Source: Desulfolucanica intricata (GTDB taxonomy: Bacteria; Bacillota; Desulfotomaculia; Desulfotomaculales; Desulfofarciminaceae). From it: a stretch of 64,000 bases of DNA. Location of the stretch: positions 1 to 64,000 of the forward strand of contig NZ_BCWE01000019.1 in NCBI RefSeq assembly GCF_001592105.1, in the 5' to 3' direction. How positions within the stretch are numbered: position 1 is the first letter of the stretch; every line of letters begins with the position of its first letter. Shown in pieces: positions 17,309-26,249 of this stretch. Below the pieces are notes generated by a model that saw only the letters and a list, made by a program, of their open reading frames with translations, ran no database searches and was not told the origin of the DNA. Both the position numbers and the translations under genes were made by a program.

Positions 17309-17461
17309 ATGAACTGTAAGGTTAACTGGCCATGTAGCCGAAGTGAGGTATTGGAAGTTCTTGAAAATATTGGTTCCGGAAAGTGTACGTGTAGTATTCA
17401 TGACAATAATAGGAAAAATGTATTTAGAATTTGGTATAAGTTTATAGCAATATTCTCATAA
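17309..17461 (+). CDS. small Cys-containing hypothetical protein
   Basis: A 50-residue frame with AAAGGAGG six bases before ATG, the best ribosome site nearby. It has four cysteines (positions 3, 9, 26, 28, with CTC near the middle) and an aromatic hydrophobic C-terminus. The pattern could bind metal. No family is recognised. It lies 20 bases after the preceding small gene and ends before a terminator. Confidence 0.5.
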   Translation: MNCKVNWPCSRSEVLEVLENIGSGKCTCSIHDNNRKNVFRIWYKFIAIFS

Positions 17462-17516
17462 GCTTCAGTTTAATTTAAGAGAGGAAGGTATAAATATTGT
17501 GGAAAAAATAGGAGAG

Positions 17517-17560
17517 CTAAGCCCTCATTAATCAATAATGATTCGTGGGGGCTTAGTTTT
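17517..17560 (+). terminator. terminator after the small-protein pair
   Basis: CTAAGCCC pairs with GGGGCTTAG, with an inner TCATTA/TAATGA stem, followed by a T-rich run. It also faces the convergent flavoprotein gene. Confidence 0.75.
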
Positions 17561-17580
17561 CTTTTTGTTATTAATATTTT

Positions 17581-18255
17581 TTATAACCATCCTTTTTCCT
17601 GCCAGTATTTATATTCCCAATTCCAGGCTTCCTTCTGTTGGAGGATTACATAGCGGAAATATTCTTTGAATTGTTGGTGGGCTTGAATCTGTTCGGGAAA
17701 TTCCTGCTTGTTTTCAATTGCCCGGACTAAGGAAAGGCCCAGCTCTTTGGCATATTGCATCAGTGAGGAGTCGGGAGTTAAAAGACCGTCCACTTCAATG
17801 CTGCCGGCAACTCGCCCTACACATTGCATGCCTGTATTAATAAGTGTAGATTCAAGATATTGGGCAGTTTCATTTTCACCGGCACTGCCGGAGGTAGCAA
17901 CCACTGCTCCGTATTTTCCGAGAAGTTTTTGACAGTGAATAGTAGGTCCGCCCAGGCGGTCAACCCATACTTTTAACTGGGCAGTTATTTGATAAATGTA
18001 TACCGGGCTTCCTACTACCAGTCCGTCAGCTGCCATGATTTTGTCCATCAATGACTCAAAATCGTCTTTCTGGATACAGTAACCCACCTCATGACACTTG
18101 CCGCAGGCAAAGCAAAAATTCAACTTAACATCGGTTATATTAAAATATTCTGTTTCAGCACCGGCGGTACGGGCACTGTTCAATACCTCTTGTACTAATT
18201 GTCCGGTACGACTTTGAGACTTGCGCGGACTGCCGTTTATACCAATAATTTTCAT
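17581..18255 (-). CDS. iron-sulfur flavoprotein / NADPH-dependent FMN reductase family
   Basis: A 224-residue flavodoxin-like protein. The FMN phosphate loop is GINGSPRKSQSRTG at the N-terminus. The cluster motif CFACGKCHEVGYC (C-x2-C-x2-C-x5-C) is the compact [4Fe-4S] site of archaeal/clostridial iron-sulfur flavoproteins, and VVGSPVYIYQITAQLKVWVDR lines the flavin. The ATG at 18255 is nine bases behind GCAGGTG; the longer start lies inside that site. Family members pass electrons to oxygen, peroxide or unknown partners. Confidence 0.88.
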   Translation of the reverse strand: MKIIGINGSPRKSQSRTGQLVQEVLNSARTAGAETEYFNITDVKLNFCFACGKCHEVGYCIQKDDFESLMDKIMAADGLVVGSPVYIYQITAQLKVWVDRLGGPTIHCQKLLGKYGAVVATSGSAGENETAQYLESTLINTGMQCVGRVAGSIEVDGLLTPDSSLMQYAKELGLSLVRAIENKQEFPEQIQAHQQFKEYFRYVILQQKEAWNWEYKYWQEKGWL

Positions 18256-18531
18256 ATTCTTAAACACCTGCCTATTAAATAGTTATAAATTAAAATTCGC
18301 CAAAGAGAAGAAAAAACCTGCTCAAAACTGGCGAAATATTCTGATAAGTTTTGAAAAAAGTGGAGTATGGACAGATATTATTTAGAAAGTAAATAGCCAG
18401 TTATAAAAGAGAATATAAGTTGATTTTGAACAAATAGTTACTGCCCGGGTCGAAATAATACGTTGAAATTTTAAGAATATTACGCTATAATTTCCAAAAA
18501 GACTTGTGAAATGTATATGGAGGTGCTTTTT

Positions 18532-18909
18532 TTGAAAACCGGTATTGTTATGCTCGGCCATGGCAGCAGGGCCGCCGTCGGGGAAGCAAATGATATAATA
18601 ATGGAAATAGCTCAAAAAGTAAAGGAGAATCTACAGCAGGATATTTTTGAAGTAGCTTTTATGAATACAAAATCTAACCGGCAAAATCTGGCCGGGGCCA
18701 TCGACAAGGTTGTAGAACAGGGTGCCCAAAAGGTAGTTATAGCACCTCTATTTATTACTAACGGTATGCACATTCGTTACGATATTCCGGAGGAAATTGA
18801 AGAGGCCAAGAAAAAATATGAGCAGGTGGAGTTTGTTTTTTCCCGGTATATCGGTGCTGACCCCGTATTAGCTCAGTTAATGGTGGATAGAATTAAGGAG
18901 GTCTTGTAG
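18532..18909 (+). CDS. cbiX: CbiX-type sirohydrochlorin cobaltochelatase
   Basis: A 125-residue short chelatase (CbiXS). The metal-binding N-terminus is GIVMLGHGSRAAVGEAN with His9, and the second motif is VVIAPLFITNGMHIRYDIP with the conserved His. These insert cobalt (or iron) into sirohydrochlorin in anaerobic cobalamin or sirohaem synthesis. The start is TTG at 18532, nine bases behind GGAGGTG; an upstream ATG lies before that site. It is a single gene with no adjacent cob/cbi genes and no B12 riboswitch visible. Confidence 0.9.
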   Translation: MKTGIVMLGHGSRAAVGEANDIIMEIAQKVKENLQQDIFEVAFMNTKSNRQNLAGAIDKVVEQGAQKVVIAPLFITNGMHIRYDIPEEIEEAKKKYEQVEFVFSRYIGADPVLAQLMVDRIKEVL

Positions 18910-18941
18910 TTAGTCATTTAGTTGAATAAAAAGGTGAAGAG

Positions 18942-18970
18942 ACTTCCGGCTAATGCCGGAAGTTTTTTAA
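18942..18970 (+). terminator. terminator after cbiX
   Basis: ACTTCCGGC pairs with GCCGGAAGT around TAAT, followed by six T residues. Confidence 0.9.
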
Positions 18971-19110
18971 ATAAGGTATATAATTTATTTCTGTTGACCA
19001 CAGAATATTGATAATGTATAATATATATTGCACTGTTAGCTTGTGTTGATGCGGCTCGGTGCAGGGCGGGGGACTCTTAAAACGGGCTTATGTATATTTT
19101 TTGTATATAT

Positions 19111-19186
19111 GCTGGGGTAGCTCAGTTGGTAGAGCAATTGATTCGTAATCAATAGGTCGAGGGTTCAAGTCCCTTCCTCAGCTCCA
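19111..19186 (+). tRNA. tRNA-Thr (CGT)
   Basis: A complete 76-base cloverleaf with acceptor GCTGGGG/CCTCAGC, D-arm GCTCAGTTGGTAGAGC, anticodon stem ATTGA/TCAAT around TTCGTAA (anticodon CGT), T-arm GAGGGTTCAAGTCCCTTC and encoded CCA. Position 58 is A as expected. Confidence 0.95.
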
Positions 19187-19195
19187 CAAAGACAC

Positions 19196-19228
19196 AAAAA
19201 GCTTGAGTGAACTTCTCAAGCTTTTTTT
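19196..19228 (+). terminator. terminator after tRNA-Thr
   Basis: AAAAAGCTTGAG pairs with CTCAAGCTTTTTTT. Confidence 0.88.
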
Positions 19229-19384
19229 ACATTGTTTTATGTGAATTTTTTAAACAGTTAATTATTTGACAATCATGAGAAGATATAGTGCCAATAAACT
19301 TAGGTTTAGAGCAGGAATCTACACCGGAAAGTAGAAAACTTTTTTAAGTGGAATTCAGGTAAATCAAGTAAAGGAGGACTGGAA

Positions 19385-19564
19385 ATGTTAAAAGTAAAGA
19401 CCATGACAAAGGGGCAGATTAACCATACCTTTTGTACTTGGTGTGATTACCGCGTCGCAGTAGGAAGCAGTGATTACTGGGGATGCAGTCTAAAGGGAGA
19501 TAAGCTGGATGAATTATGCTCCTATAAAAAGGCCCTATTGAAAGAAGAGAAACAGTGTAAATAA
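19385..19564 (+). CDS. small zinc-ribbon-like protein
   Basis: A 59-residue frame with AAAGGAGG six bases before ATG. It contains CTWC (Cys17, Cys20), then WGCSL (Cys34) and LCSYKK (Cys45), a plausible four-cysteine metal site. Its tail is rich in Lys and Glu. No family is recognised. It is closed by a strong hairpin at 19607-19650. It is absent from longer-frame lists because it is short. Confidence 0.65.
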   Translation: MLKVKTMTKGQINHTFCTWCDYRVAVGSSDYWGCSLKGDKLDELCSYKKALLKEEKQCK

Positions 19565-19606
19565 ACCACATGACCGCTGAGACCATACTCGAATAATTCA
19601 CTAATA

Positions 19607-19650
19607 AACGATAGACATCGGATGTTTACCAATGTCTGTCGTTTTTTTTG
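19607..19650 (+). terminator. terminator after the zinc-ribbon-like gene
   Basis: AACGATAGACATCGG and the opposing ATGTCTGTCGTT pair, followed by eight T residues. Confidence 0.85.
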
Positions 19651-19668
19651 TGACTTATGTTTTAAGAA

Positions 19669-19989
19669 TTAATTTTTAGTATTTCGTTCCAGTTCCTTTT
19701 CAATATCATTAATATGTCTTTTTAAATCATCAAGTCTTTGCTTTATTTCTTGATTATCCTGCTTTGACTCAAATATGGTTTTTTGTGAAGCAATAGTTAC
19801 AAGAACTTGCCCTATAGCAATAAAAAAGTTTCCTAGCGAATTTTGTTCATCTACATCCAGATCTTTTGCCGTTAGAAATCCGATTAATGTAGCTAATAAT
19901 GTAAATTGTTTAGGTGGTATAGAAAAAATACTAAACTTATTTTTATCGTCACAGCAGTTATTAAGAAGTCTTAAATGATCAAACTGCAT
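19669..19989 (-). CDS. hypothetical protein with hydrophobic middle and coiled coil
   Basis: A 106-residue protein. Residues 20-75 are hydrophobic (FTLLATLIGFLTAKDLDVDE, then FFIAIGQVLVTIASQ) and could hold two helices or membrane segments. Residues 80-106 are a charged coiled coil (QEIKQRLDDLKRHINDIEKE). The ATG at 19989 is six bases behind GGGAGTG. Domain type is unknown to me. The layout resembles small spore-former membrane or phage-like holin-associated proteins, but I would not assign it. Confidence 0.6.
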   Translation of the reverse strand: MQFDHLRLLNNCCDDKNKFSIFSIPPKQFTLLATLIGFLTAKDLDVDEQNSLGNFFIAIGQVLVTIASQKTIFESKQDNQEIKQRLDDLKRHINDIEKELERNTKN

Positions 19990-20344
19990 TTTGTTCACTC
20001 CCTATACATAAATAATAATTTTTTATTTAATAGACTTCGGGAAATTATGAATATATGAAATCTGTCTTTTTATGAATATAGTTCTTTAACTGCATTAGAT
20101 GAACATTCGCTTATTAATAAGTATACTAATCAACCTATCTAATGTGTTGAATTATAATTCTTCTTACTTATTTTATTCAGTTAATGTAAGCATGGTTACA
20201 ATTAAAGAGGGCATGTATAAAAACGACAAAACGGAATTCATATGGAACTCAACCATTGTATAGAGGAGTTTAAAGGATGAAAGGGCGAATAAAAGTCAGA
20301 AATTAAGAAAAATGTACAAAATAAAAGAGGGGTTGTAAAATATT

Positions 20345-20494
20345 GTGAAAGATGAATAATCAACTTTCTCAACCTTTGAATTTGAAGTTCTCTGCTTGGT
20401 AGAAAACAAAAAGCCGGCTGTAGCCGGAATTTACGTGTTATTGAGTTTTTTTATTGGTTTTACCTTAGCCTGGGTTTCATCCCATTATCTATAA
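20345..20494 (+). pseudogene. possible small membrane protein with early stop
   Basis: From GTG at 20345 the frame meets TAA at codon 5, then continues for 45 codons: acidic EFEVLCLVENKKP followed by a clear membrane helix AGIYVLLSFFIGFTLAW. The second part looks coding, yet there is no other start in frame. GAGGGG lies upstream. It may be a nonsense-mutated small gene. The rest of 19990-20556 shows no gene I can support. Confidence 0.3.
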
Positions 20495-20556
20495 TTTCAT
20501 ATTTGTTATTTTATTGCTTTGGCTGGGTAGACCCATTAAAACAGTATAATTATTTA

Positions 20557-21609
20557 CTAATTGTGTCCGGCACCGCCCATTGATCCTCCGGGGCCGCCGC
20601 TTTGTTCACCCATATTTCTGTAACCGTTCATATTTGTTTGGGTATTACTTGTATCTAATTGCTGATGTGCTGTCTCTCCGAAGGACCGGTGTTCCGCATA
20701 ACCGGAACCGCTTCCGCCTGTTTCATGTCCTGTATCATTGCTCTCTCCGGCATGCTTTTGCCCCATATCCGACCAGTGAGTATTATCCGTACCTTTTTTA
20801 CCTCCGGGTGTAACTTTTCCATGATGTCCAACCTTGAAACATTGCTCAGGGAAAAGGTCGGGTAAAGAAGTATTTGCCCCCGCCAGAACCTTTCCTATAT
20901 CCCCACCGCGAAATCCCTCGGCCCGGATATTCAGCCCGCCAGTCCGGCAGCGCTCATAAACCAGATAATTGTTAACTGTCATGCTGTGTTTTTCTGCCTG
21001 CTGCTTTACATTTTCGCCTGCATTTCCGACCATGACAAATCCGGAGACTTTTTGATCCAGCATTACCTCACGGATAATATCACGCAGTTTCTCTTCGTTT
21101 ACTACATTTAGTCCTCTTTTGTTTACCGGTACCACACTGGCCAAGATAAGGTTTTGATCCTTGCTTAAAATATCACCGGTTCCGGCTTTATGGAGAATTA
21201 ATTCCACCGCCTGGTAGATATCCCGGTCCTGTAGTTCCAATCTCCCCAGTAAATTGTTGGCGCCCTTACTTACAGGCCGGGCCTCAACAACCTTACCGTC
21301 TGTATTTACATATAATTCTATTCCGTTTTGAATGTCAAGTGCCACGAATGCTGCAGCTGAACCGGGGCCAAACAGCGGGTTAAGTAAGCCAATTGCCAGA
21401 ACTAAAATTAGGATCGCAGCAGTCGCTGCATATTTTAAGATAGGATGCTTGTAAAAAGATTTTTTGGGCGGTTTTAAAGTAACCTCAATTACTTGCCCTA
21501 CGTGAGGATGTTCCGGGGGGGTGGGAACTTCTAAGAAATCGCCTTCTGCTGTAACTATTACTGTTTGATTCCCGGAAATTCTCATCACGATACCTTTGGC
21601 CTTTTTCAT
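20557..21609 (-). CDS. rsgI: RsgI-like anti-sigma-I factor
   Basis: A 350-residue protein. Residues 1-50 are the RsgI N-terminal domain (KAKGIVMRISGNQTVIVTAE, then PPEHPHVGQVIEVT) that binds SigI in the cytoplasm; residues 60-82 are one membrane helix. The extracellular part carries a domain (LDIQNGIELYVNTDGKVVEA, then PVNKRGLNVVNEEKLRDIIREV) typical of RsgI and a low-complexity Gly/His/Asn/Ser-rich tail from about residue 265. The gene overlaps sigI by four bases. Anti-sigma RsgI proteins sense envelope or extracellular polysaccharide signals; no carbohydrate-binding module is apparent here. Confidence 0.9.
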   Translation of the reverse strand: MKKAKGIVMRISGNQTVIVTAEGDFLEVPTPPEHPHVGQVIEVTLKPPKKSFYKHPILKYAATAAILILVLAIGLLNPLFGPGSAAAFVALDIQNGIELYVNTDGKVVEARPVSKGANNLLGRLELQDRDIYQAVELILHKAGTGDILSKDQNLILASVVPVNKRGLNVVNEEKLRDIIREVMLDQKVSGFVMVGNAGENVKQQAEKHSMTVNNYLVYERCRTGGLNIRAEGFRGGDIGKVLAGANTSLPDLFPEQCFKVGHHGKVTPGGKKGTDNTHWSDMGQKHAGESNDTGHETGGSGSGYAEHRSFGETAHQQLDTSNTQTNMNGYRNMGEQSGGPGGSMGGAGHN

Positions 21610-22346
21610 TGTGGTGACACCTTCTCTCCAGTACCTGCACCCGGCAGTTGAATAAAGCTTTTCAGGGGATAAAACCCCGGCTCGGATAAAATTAAAACCA
21701 GGGCAATTATGTATTTTCTGCCGTTTTCCAGGGTTCTTCGGCTGACCCCGGTAAGCGACTTAAGCTCTTTTAAGGGCAGACACTTAAATTTTTTTAAGTA
21801 TTTAATAAGTTCAGGCTCTGCACTTAACCTCCGGGCAACCTTAGTTAAGGTATCTTTTCGGTCCCTGTGTTTCGGCGAAACCTTTACCAGGTCATCCAGA
21901 GTTACTCCGTACTGTCTTAGTACCTCTATATAATTTGCTACTACCTCCGCCAAAATTTCCTGTTTTTCCGACATATGAAATTGCTCACAGGAATACTCCA
22001 CATCGTACCGGCTGAACTCTTCATCATCAGCTTCCATAGGAGATAAGGATATATGCCTGTGTTTGGCTTCCTTGCGGAAATAGTCTATCAGACGGTTCTT
22101 AATAACCCTTCGGGCAAAGCTGTGAAAAGCTGCCCCTTCACGTTGATCAAAACGATCTATAGCTTCGTTAAAGGCGAGGAGAGCAACACTCAGTTCATCA
22201 TCATTGTCCCAGGAAAGAAATCTTCTGCAGACACCGGAGCTGATTTTAGCTATAAAATCTTTATGACTTTTTATTAGTGCCTCCCGTGCGCGTGGATCTC
22301 CCTTTTGGGCTGATCTCAACACCTTTTCCAGCTGCAGTTTTTTCAA
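21606..22346 (-). CDS. sigI: RNA polymerase sigma-I factor
   Basis: A 246-residue SigI-type sigma factor. Region 2 covers LIKSHKDFIAKISSGVCRRFLSWDNDDELSVALLAFNEAI-like sequence near residues 25-75 and continues into HSFARRVIKNRLIDYFRKE. The C-terminal region-4-like part has LKSLTGVSRRTLENGRKYIIAL as its HTH. The TTG at 22346 is six bases behind GGAGTG; the longer start (GTG 22355) lies in that site. It is co-expressed with its anti-sigma gene. SigI governs heat and envelope or cellulosome responses in other Firmicutes. Confidence 0.92.
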   Translation of the reverse strand: MKKLQLEKVLRSAQKGDPRAREALIKSHKDFIAKISSGVCRRFLSWDNDDELSVALLAFNEAIDRFDQREGAAFHSFARRVIKNRLIDYFRKEAKHRHISLSPMEADDEEFSRYDVEYSCEQFHMSEKQEILAEVVANYIEVLRQYGVTLDDLVKVSPKHRDRKDTLTKVARRLSAEPELIKYLKKFKCLPLKELKSLTGVSRRTLENGRKYIIALVLILSEPGFYPLKSFIQLPGAGTGEKVSPQ

Positions 22347-22747
22347 TAAAATCACTCCGCTTATCTAAGTCTTCGTGTCAGAGCAATCAATTTAGGTGGG
22401 GCGGCGCAATAGTTTCTGCACTACACGGTATTCTCTTTTTGTATTGTCGCGCATCGTAAGGCTGATCTTGCGATTAGTTATCTCTATTAAGTCAATTCGC
22501 AAATTCCAAGCTGCTTTTGGTGGGTACCTTTAAAATAATTTCGGAAAAGATAAGCTAATTCGGAGCTGTATAGGCTGATTAAATGCCGTTGAATATAAAA
22601 ATTGTAAAAGACTGTGGTAAATTATAGGAAAAGCACATATATTTTTGAAAGTGTTGAAATCCCTACAGGTGAAGCGGTACAATGAGATGTATCTAGTTTG
22701 AAAATCCATGATTTCAAAATTATATGTAATAAAGGAGATGTGGCTTT
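22347..22747. other. divergent intergenic region between sigI and the acyltransferase
   Basis: About 400 bases with promoters expected for both directions. I find no terminator or riboswitch. A sigma-I type promoter was looked for but no clear one is seen. Confidence 0.5.
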
Positions 22748-23881
22748 TTGATTTTCCCATTGATGGATAGGGAAAACACGAAAACTAAGCATAATTCGAA
22801 TTCCTTGATTGTGCCGAAACAGGTTCTTGATGACCGGGGCTGGGTAAAAGAAATGGAGTTGCTTCGCGGGGTGGCCTGTATTTGGGTGGTGGTTGGTCAT
22901 TCGGCTACCTATCCACATACTACCTTGCTTTTGGAAGTTATTAATCAATTAACTTGTATCACAGTTCCGCTTTTCCTTTTTCTCTCCTCTTTTCTTGCTT
23001 TTTATACCAATCCGAACGGAACCCCGCGCGGTTATTTAAAAAAGCAATTATCCCTGGTAGGTGTGCCCTATCTGTTTTGGGTTACTCTTTACACCTGGCT
23101 CCCAGTCTTAACAGGTAAAACGCAAGTACCAACTTTCTCGGAATATCTGGTAAAACTAATGGGTGGAGCCTTTCATCTGTATTTTATCCCTATTGTGCTG
23201 CAATTTTATCTGGTGTTTATGATGAACCGTTTTGCCTGGTTTCGCCGGTTACTCTATACACCTTGGGTCCTTGCAGGAAGTTTGGTGCTGATGCTTGGTA
23301 TACAGGCGTCGTTCAGCGGCCCGTTCCGGTCGAGTTTTCCGAATTTTTACCTCATTTTTCCGGCCTGGTGTTTTTACTTCGTTCTTGGTGCCTGGATGGC
23401 GCGCCGGTGGGAGACGATCCGGGAATGGCTTGAAAGGCCCTGGAGACCGGTACAGCTGGCCGTGCTGTTTCCGGTAGCTCTCTTTTTTATCAGGATATTG
23501 CCGCAGGTGGCTGCGTTTCAGCCCCTCGTTCAGGTATCGACACTGTGTATGCTTCCTTTTCTACTTGCTTTGTTTAGCCGGGTTCCGAAAGGAACATTTC
23601 TAGAGCCGGTTGCACGACATTCGTTTGGCATTTATTTGATTCACCGGTTACCCTTTAACCAGTTTCAGCATTTGTATGCTAATCTGGCACCATATCCGTT
23701 TTTCTTGACCAGCCTAATCATACAGGGTAGTATTGGATACGGTTTGACCCTGCTCCTGAACCGCGTGCCTGGCTTCAGCTGGACGGTTGGTGCACGCGTT
23801 AGAGGGAAAAATAAAAGACTTTCAGTATTTCACGATCGAAGTTCTTTTGGAGCCGGTAGTATAGCCGACGATAGAAGTTAG
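22748..23881 (+). CDS. acyltransferase family 3 membrane protein
   Basis: A 377-residue protein with about ten membrane segments and the family 3 motif ELLRGVACIWVVVGHSATY, which carries the catalytic Arg and His. Later segments include LFLFLSSFLAFY, YLFWVTLYTWLPVL and SFGIYLIHRLPFNQF. These proteins transfer acetyl or other acyl groups to surface sugars. The TTG at 22748 lies nine bases behind AAAGGAGATG. It is divergent from sigI-rsgI, and may be an envelope-stress target. Substrate unknown. Confidence 0.86.
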   Translation: MIFPLMDRENTKTKHNSNSLIVPKQVLDDRGWVKEMELLRGVACIWVVVGHSATYPHTTLLLEVINQLTCITVPLFLFLSSFLAFYTNPNGTPRGYLKKQLSLVGVPYLFWVTLYTWLPVLTGKTQVPTFSEYLVKLMGGAFHLYFIPIVLQFYLVFMMNRFAWFRRLLYTPWVLAGSLVLMLGIQASFSGPFRSSFPNFYLIFPAWCFYFVLGAWMARRWETIREWLERPWRPVQLAVLFPVALFFIRILPQVAAFQPLVQVSTLCMLPFLLALFSRVPKGTFLEPVARHSFGIYLIHRLPFNQFQHLYANLAPYPFFLTSLIIQGSIGYGLTLLLNRVPGFSWTVGARVRGKNKRLSVFHDRSSFGAGSIADDRS

Positions 23882-24277
23882 TATGCTGTTGCTGCGGTAG
23901 ATTTTGAAACTGCATAAAGGATTACCTTTCAATAAAATAAGCTAAATAATAATGCATTTATTTTTTGCTGCTGTTATGGGATAATCATGTCAGCAGCTTA
24001 TATTTTGTGGGGGATAATTATTTTATAAGTTTAATTATAGGTGACTGAAGATATAATTGTGTTATACGCTATTCTCAAAAAGAGAAAATTTATTCTACAA
24101 GATTTTTAAGAAATTATTTTCACGGAGATCAATTGGAAGTGCCGTATGAGATTGATTGTGACAGGCATATTTAATTTTATCGTGGTTTTTGCTGTGGAAT
24201 TTAAAGGTCTAATCACTATAAATTAACATATAACTATACTATACGTTAGCTGATTAAGACTATTGGGGGTGAATTAA
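23882..24277. other. intergenic region
   Basis: AT-rich stretch of about 395 bases before the DUF4358 operon. Nothing beyond an expected promoter is seen. Confidence 0.5.
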
Positions 24278-24790
24278 GTGATAACCGGTAAAACAGCCTT
24301 TAGCTTTCCACAAGTTCTCAAGCTGGTTATGGCCGGCCTACTTTTGCCTGTATTTATAGTGGGTGTTTTATCCGGATGTAGTGCATTATCAAAAGCAGGA
24401 ACTAAAAATCCACCGGTTAAGGAAATAGAAGAAAAAATAAAACAAGCCGTGGATATATCTAATTTAAAAGCAGGCAATTATGTTAAGCTAAAACAATTAT
24501 ATGGGATTTCCAGGGGAGAAATAGAAGAATTTGTCCTATATAGGGCACCTTCTAATATAAAAGCAGATGAGATTCTTCTCATTAAAGTTAAAGACGCTAG
24601 CAGTGTTAATGGAGTTAAAGAAAAAATATTGAAGAGAGCTGAAAAACAGGCTGCCAGTTTTAGAGACTACCTTCCTGAAGAATACTTTTTAATTGAAAAA
24701 AAAGAAATACTAGTTAAGAATAATTATATTCTTTTTGCCATATCAAAGGATGCTCAAAAGATAGCTAATGTATTTGAGGAATGTTTTTGA
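24278..24790 (+). CDS. DUF4358 family lipoprotein
   Basis: A 170-residue protein with a signal peptide and lipobox (VGVLSGC, Cys34) after a hydrophobic stretch. The mature part carries the DUF4358 signature EIEEFVLYRAPSNIKADEIL with ILKRAEKQAASFRDYLPEEY and NYILFAISKDAQKI. GTG at 24278 follows GGGGGTGA. It precedes MBOAT and DHHW genes on the same strand with gaps of 26 bases, the usual three-gene order in clostridia. It probably helps export-side O-acylation of a surface polymer. Confidence 0.86.
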   Translation: MITGKTAFSFPQVLKLVMAGLLLPVFIVGVLSGCSALSKAGTKNPPVKEIEEKIKQAVDISNLKAGNYVKLKQLYGISRGEIEEFVLYRAPSNIKADEILLIKVKDASSVNGVKEKILKRAEKQAASFRDYLPEEYFLIEKKEILVKNNYILFAISKDAQKIANVFEECF

Positions 24791-24816
24791 CTTGAGCACT
24801 CGGAGGTGTAAGTAGG

Positions 24817-26223
24817 TTGGTTTTTAGTAGCCTGCTATTTATTTTTGTATTTTTGCCGGCGATACTATGTGTTTACTATTTATCACCAAGGTTCCTTAAG
24901 AACTTCATTTTAGTTATAGGAAGCTTGGTTTTTTATGCCTGGGGCGAGCCGGTATATATAGTGCTAATGATTTTTATTTCAGTTTTTGATTATCTTAACG
25001 GACTAATTATCAATAAATATCAGGAAAAGAAAATAATCTGTCGTGCAGTTTTGACTGGTTCCTTGGTCATAAATTTGGCGGTGCTAGGATTTTTTAAGTA
25101 CTATGGATTTTTGATAAATAACATAAATTCCCTATTTAATTTACAGTTAGTTGTAACAGATTTACCGCTGCCTATAGGAATATCCTTTTATACCTTTCAA
25201 TCCATATCTTATGTTGTGGACGTATATCTGGGGAAGGTTAAGGCACAAAAGAATATTATCCACTATGCAACTTTCGTAACGATGTTTCCACAACTAATTG
25301 CCGGACCAATTATTAAATATATTGACATAGCAAAACAGATTGAAAACCGGAAAGAAACTATTGCTTTATTTGGTGAAGGGGCAATGCTTTTTATAATCGG
25401 ACTTTCCAAAAAGGTCCTTCTGGCAAACAATATAGGTATTGTTTGGCAGAACGTAAAGTTAGCCCCGATGGGGGAAATCTCTGTACTTTCTGCCTGGATT
25501 GGCATTATTGCCTTTGCCTTTCAAATTTATTTTGATTTCAGCGGCTATTCAGATATGGCCAGGGGTTTAGCTAAGATGTTCGGTTTTGATATTATGCAGA
25601 ATTTTAATTATCCCTACATTTCAAAAAGTATTACGGAATTCTGGCGCAGGTGGCATATATCCTTAGGCTCCTGGTTTAGAGAATATTTGTATTTTCCGCT
25701 TGGGGGAAACCGGGCAGGGAGATTAAAACAATATAGAAATTTATTTATTGTTTGGTTTTTAACCGGCTTTTGGCATGGTGCAAGTTGGAATTTTGTTATT
25801 TGGGGACTATATTTTGGGTTATTTGTAACTATGGAGAAAATTTTTCTTTTAAAATGGTTTGAAGAAAAACCCGTTTTTATCAGGCATATGTATACTCTAA
25901 TTGTTATTTTGGTAGGCTGGGTATTTTTTGAGTTTGAAAATATGCTTCAGGGATTAAGTTTTATTAAAATAATGTTTGGCTTTGGTGCTAATGCTTTTAT
26001 AGATCAAACCGCACTTTATTATCTTTATACAAATGCGTTATTACTGGCAGCCCTTGTTGTGTGCTCAACACCTCTTACTAACAATATAGTGCAGAAATAT
26101 CAGGAAAAAACCAAAAATGCAGTTGCCTATCCTATTCCGGTAATATATACACTGCTTTTATTTTTCTGTACAGCCTATTTAGTGAATTTAAGCTATAATC
26201 CGTTTTTATATTTTAGATTCTAG
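24817..26223 (+). CDS. MBOAT O-acyltransferase (AlgI/DltB type)
   Basis: A 468-residue polytopic protein. Family markers are FYAWGEPVYIVLM near residue 40, ADMARGLAKMFGFDI-like SGYSDMARGLAKMFGF, EFWRRWHISLGSWFREYLYFPLGG, and the catalytic His region WFLTGFWHGASWNFVIWG. Such enzymes pass acyl groups across the membrane to exported glycans or teichoic acids, with a DHHW/AlgX-like partner. TTG at 24817 follows GGAGGTG. The neighbours fit. Confidence 0.93.
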   Translation: MVFSSLLFIFVFLPAILCVYYLSPRFLKNFILVIGSLVFYAWGEPVYIVLMIFISVFDYLNGLIINKYQEKKIICRAVLTGSLVINLAVLGFFKYYGFLINNINSLFNLQLVVTDLPLPIGISFYTFQSISYVVDVYLGKVKAQKNIIHYATFVTMFPQLIAGPIIKYIDIAKQIENRKETIALFGEGAMLFIIGLSKKVLLANNIGIVWQNVKLAPMGEISVLSAWIGIIAFAFQIYFDFSGYSDMARGLAKMFGFDIMQNFNYPYISKSITEFWRRWHISLGSWFREYLYFPLGGNRAGRLKQYRNLFIVWFLTGFWHGASWNFVIWGLYFGLFVTMEKIFLLKWFEEKPVFIRHMYTLIVILVGWVFFEFENMLQGLSFIKIMFGFGANAFIDQTALYYLYTNALLLAALVVCSTPLTNNIVQKYQEKTKNAVAYPIPVIYTLLLFFCTAYLVNLSYNPFLYFRF

Positions 26224-26249
26224 CTTCCAAGAATGAGGTGTTATAGAAA

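Noticed and set aside
18268-18531. Cobalamin riboswitch before cbiX
   Set aside because: The gap is only 264 bases and the B12-box is not seen.
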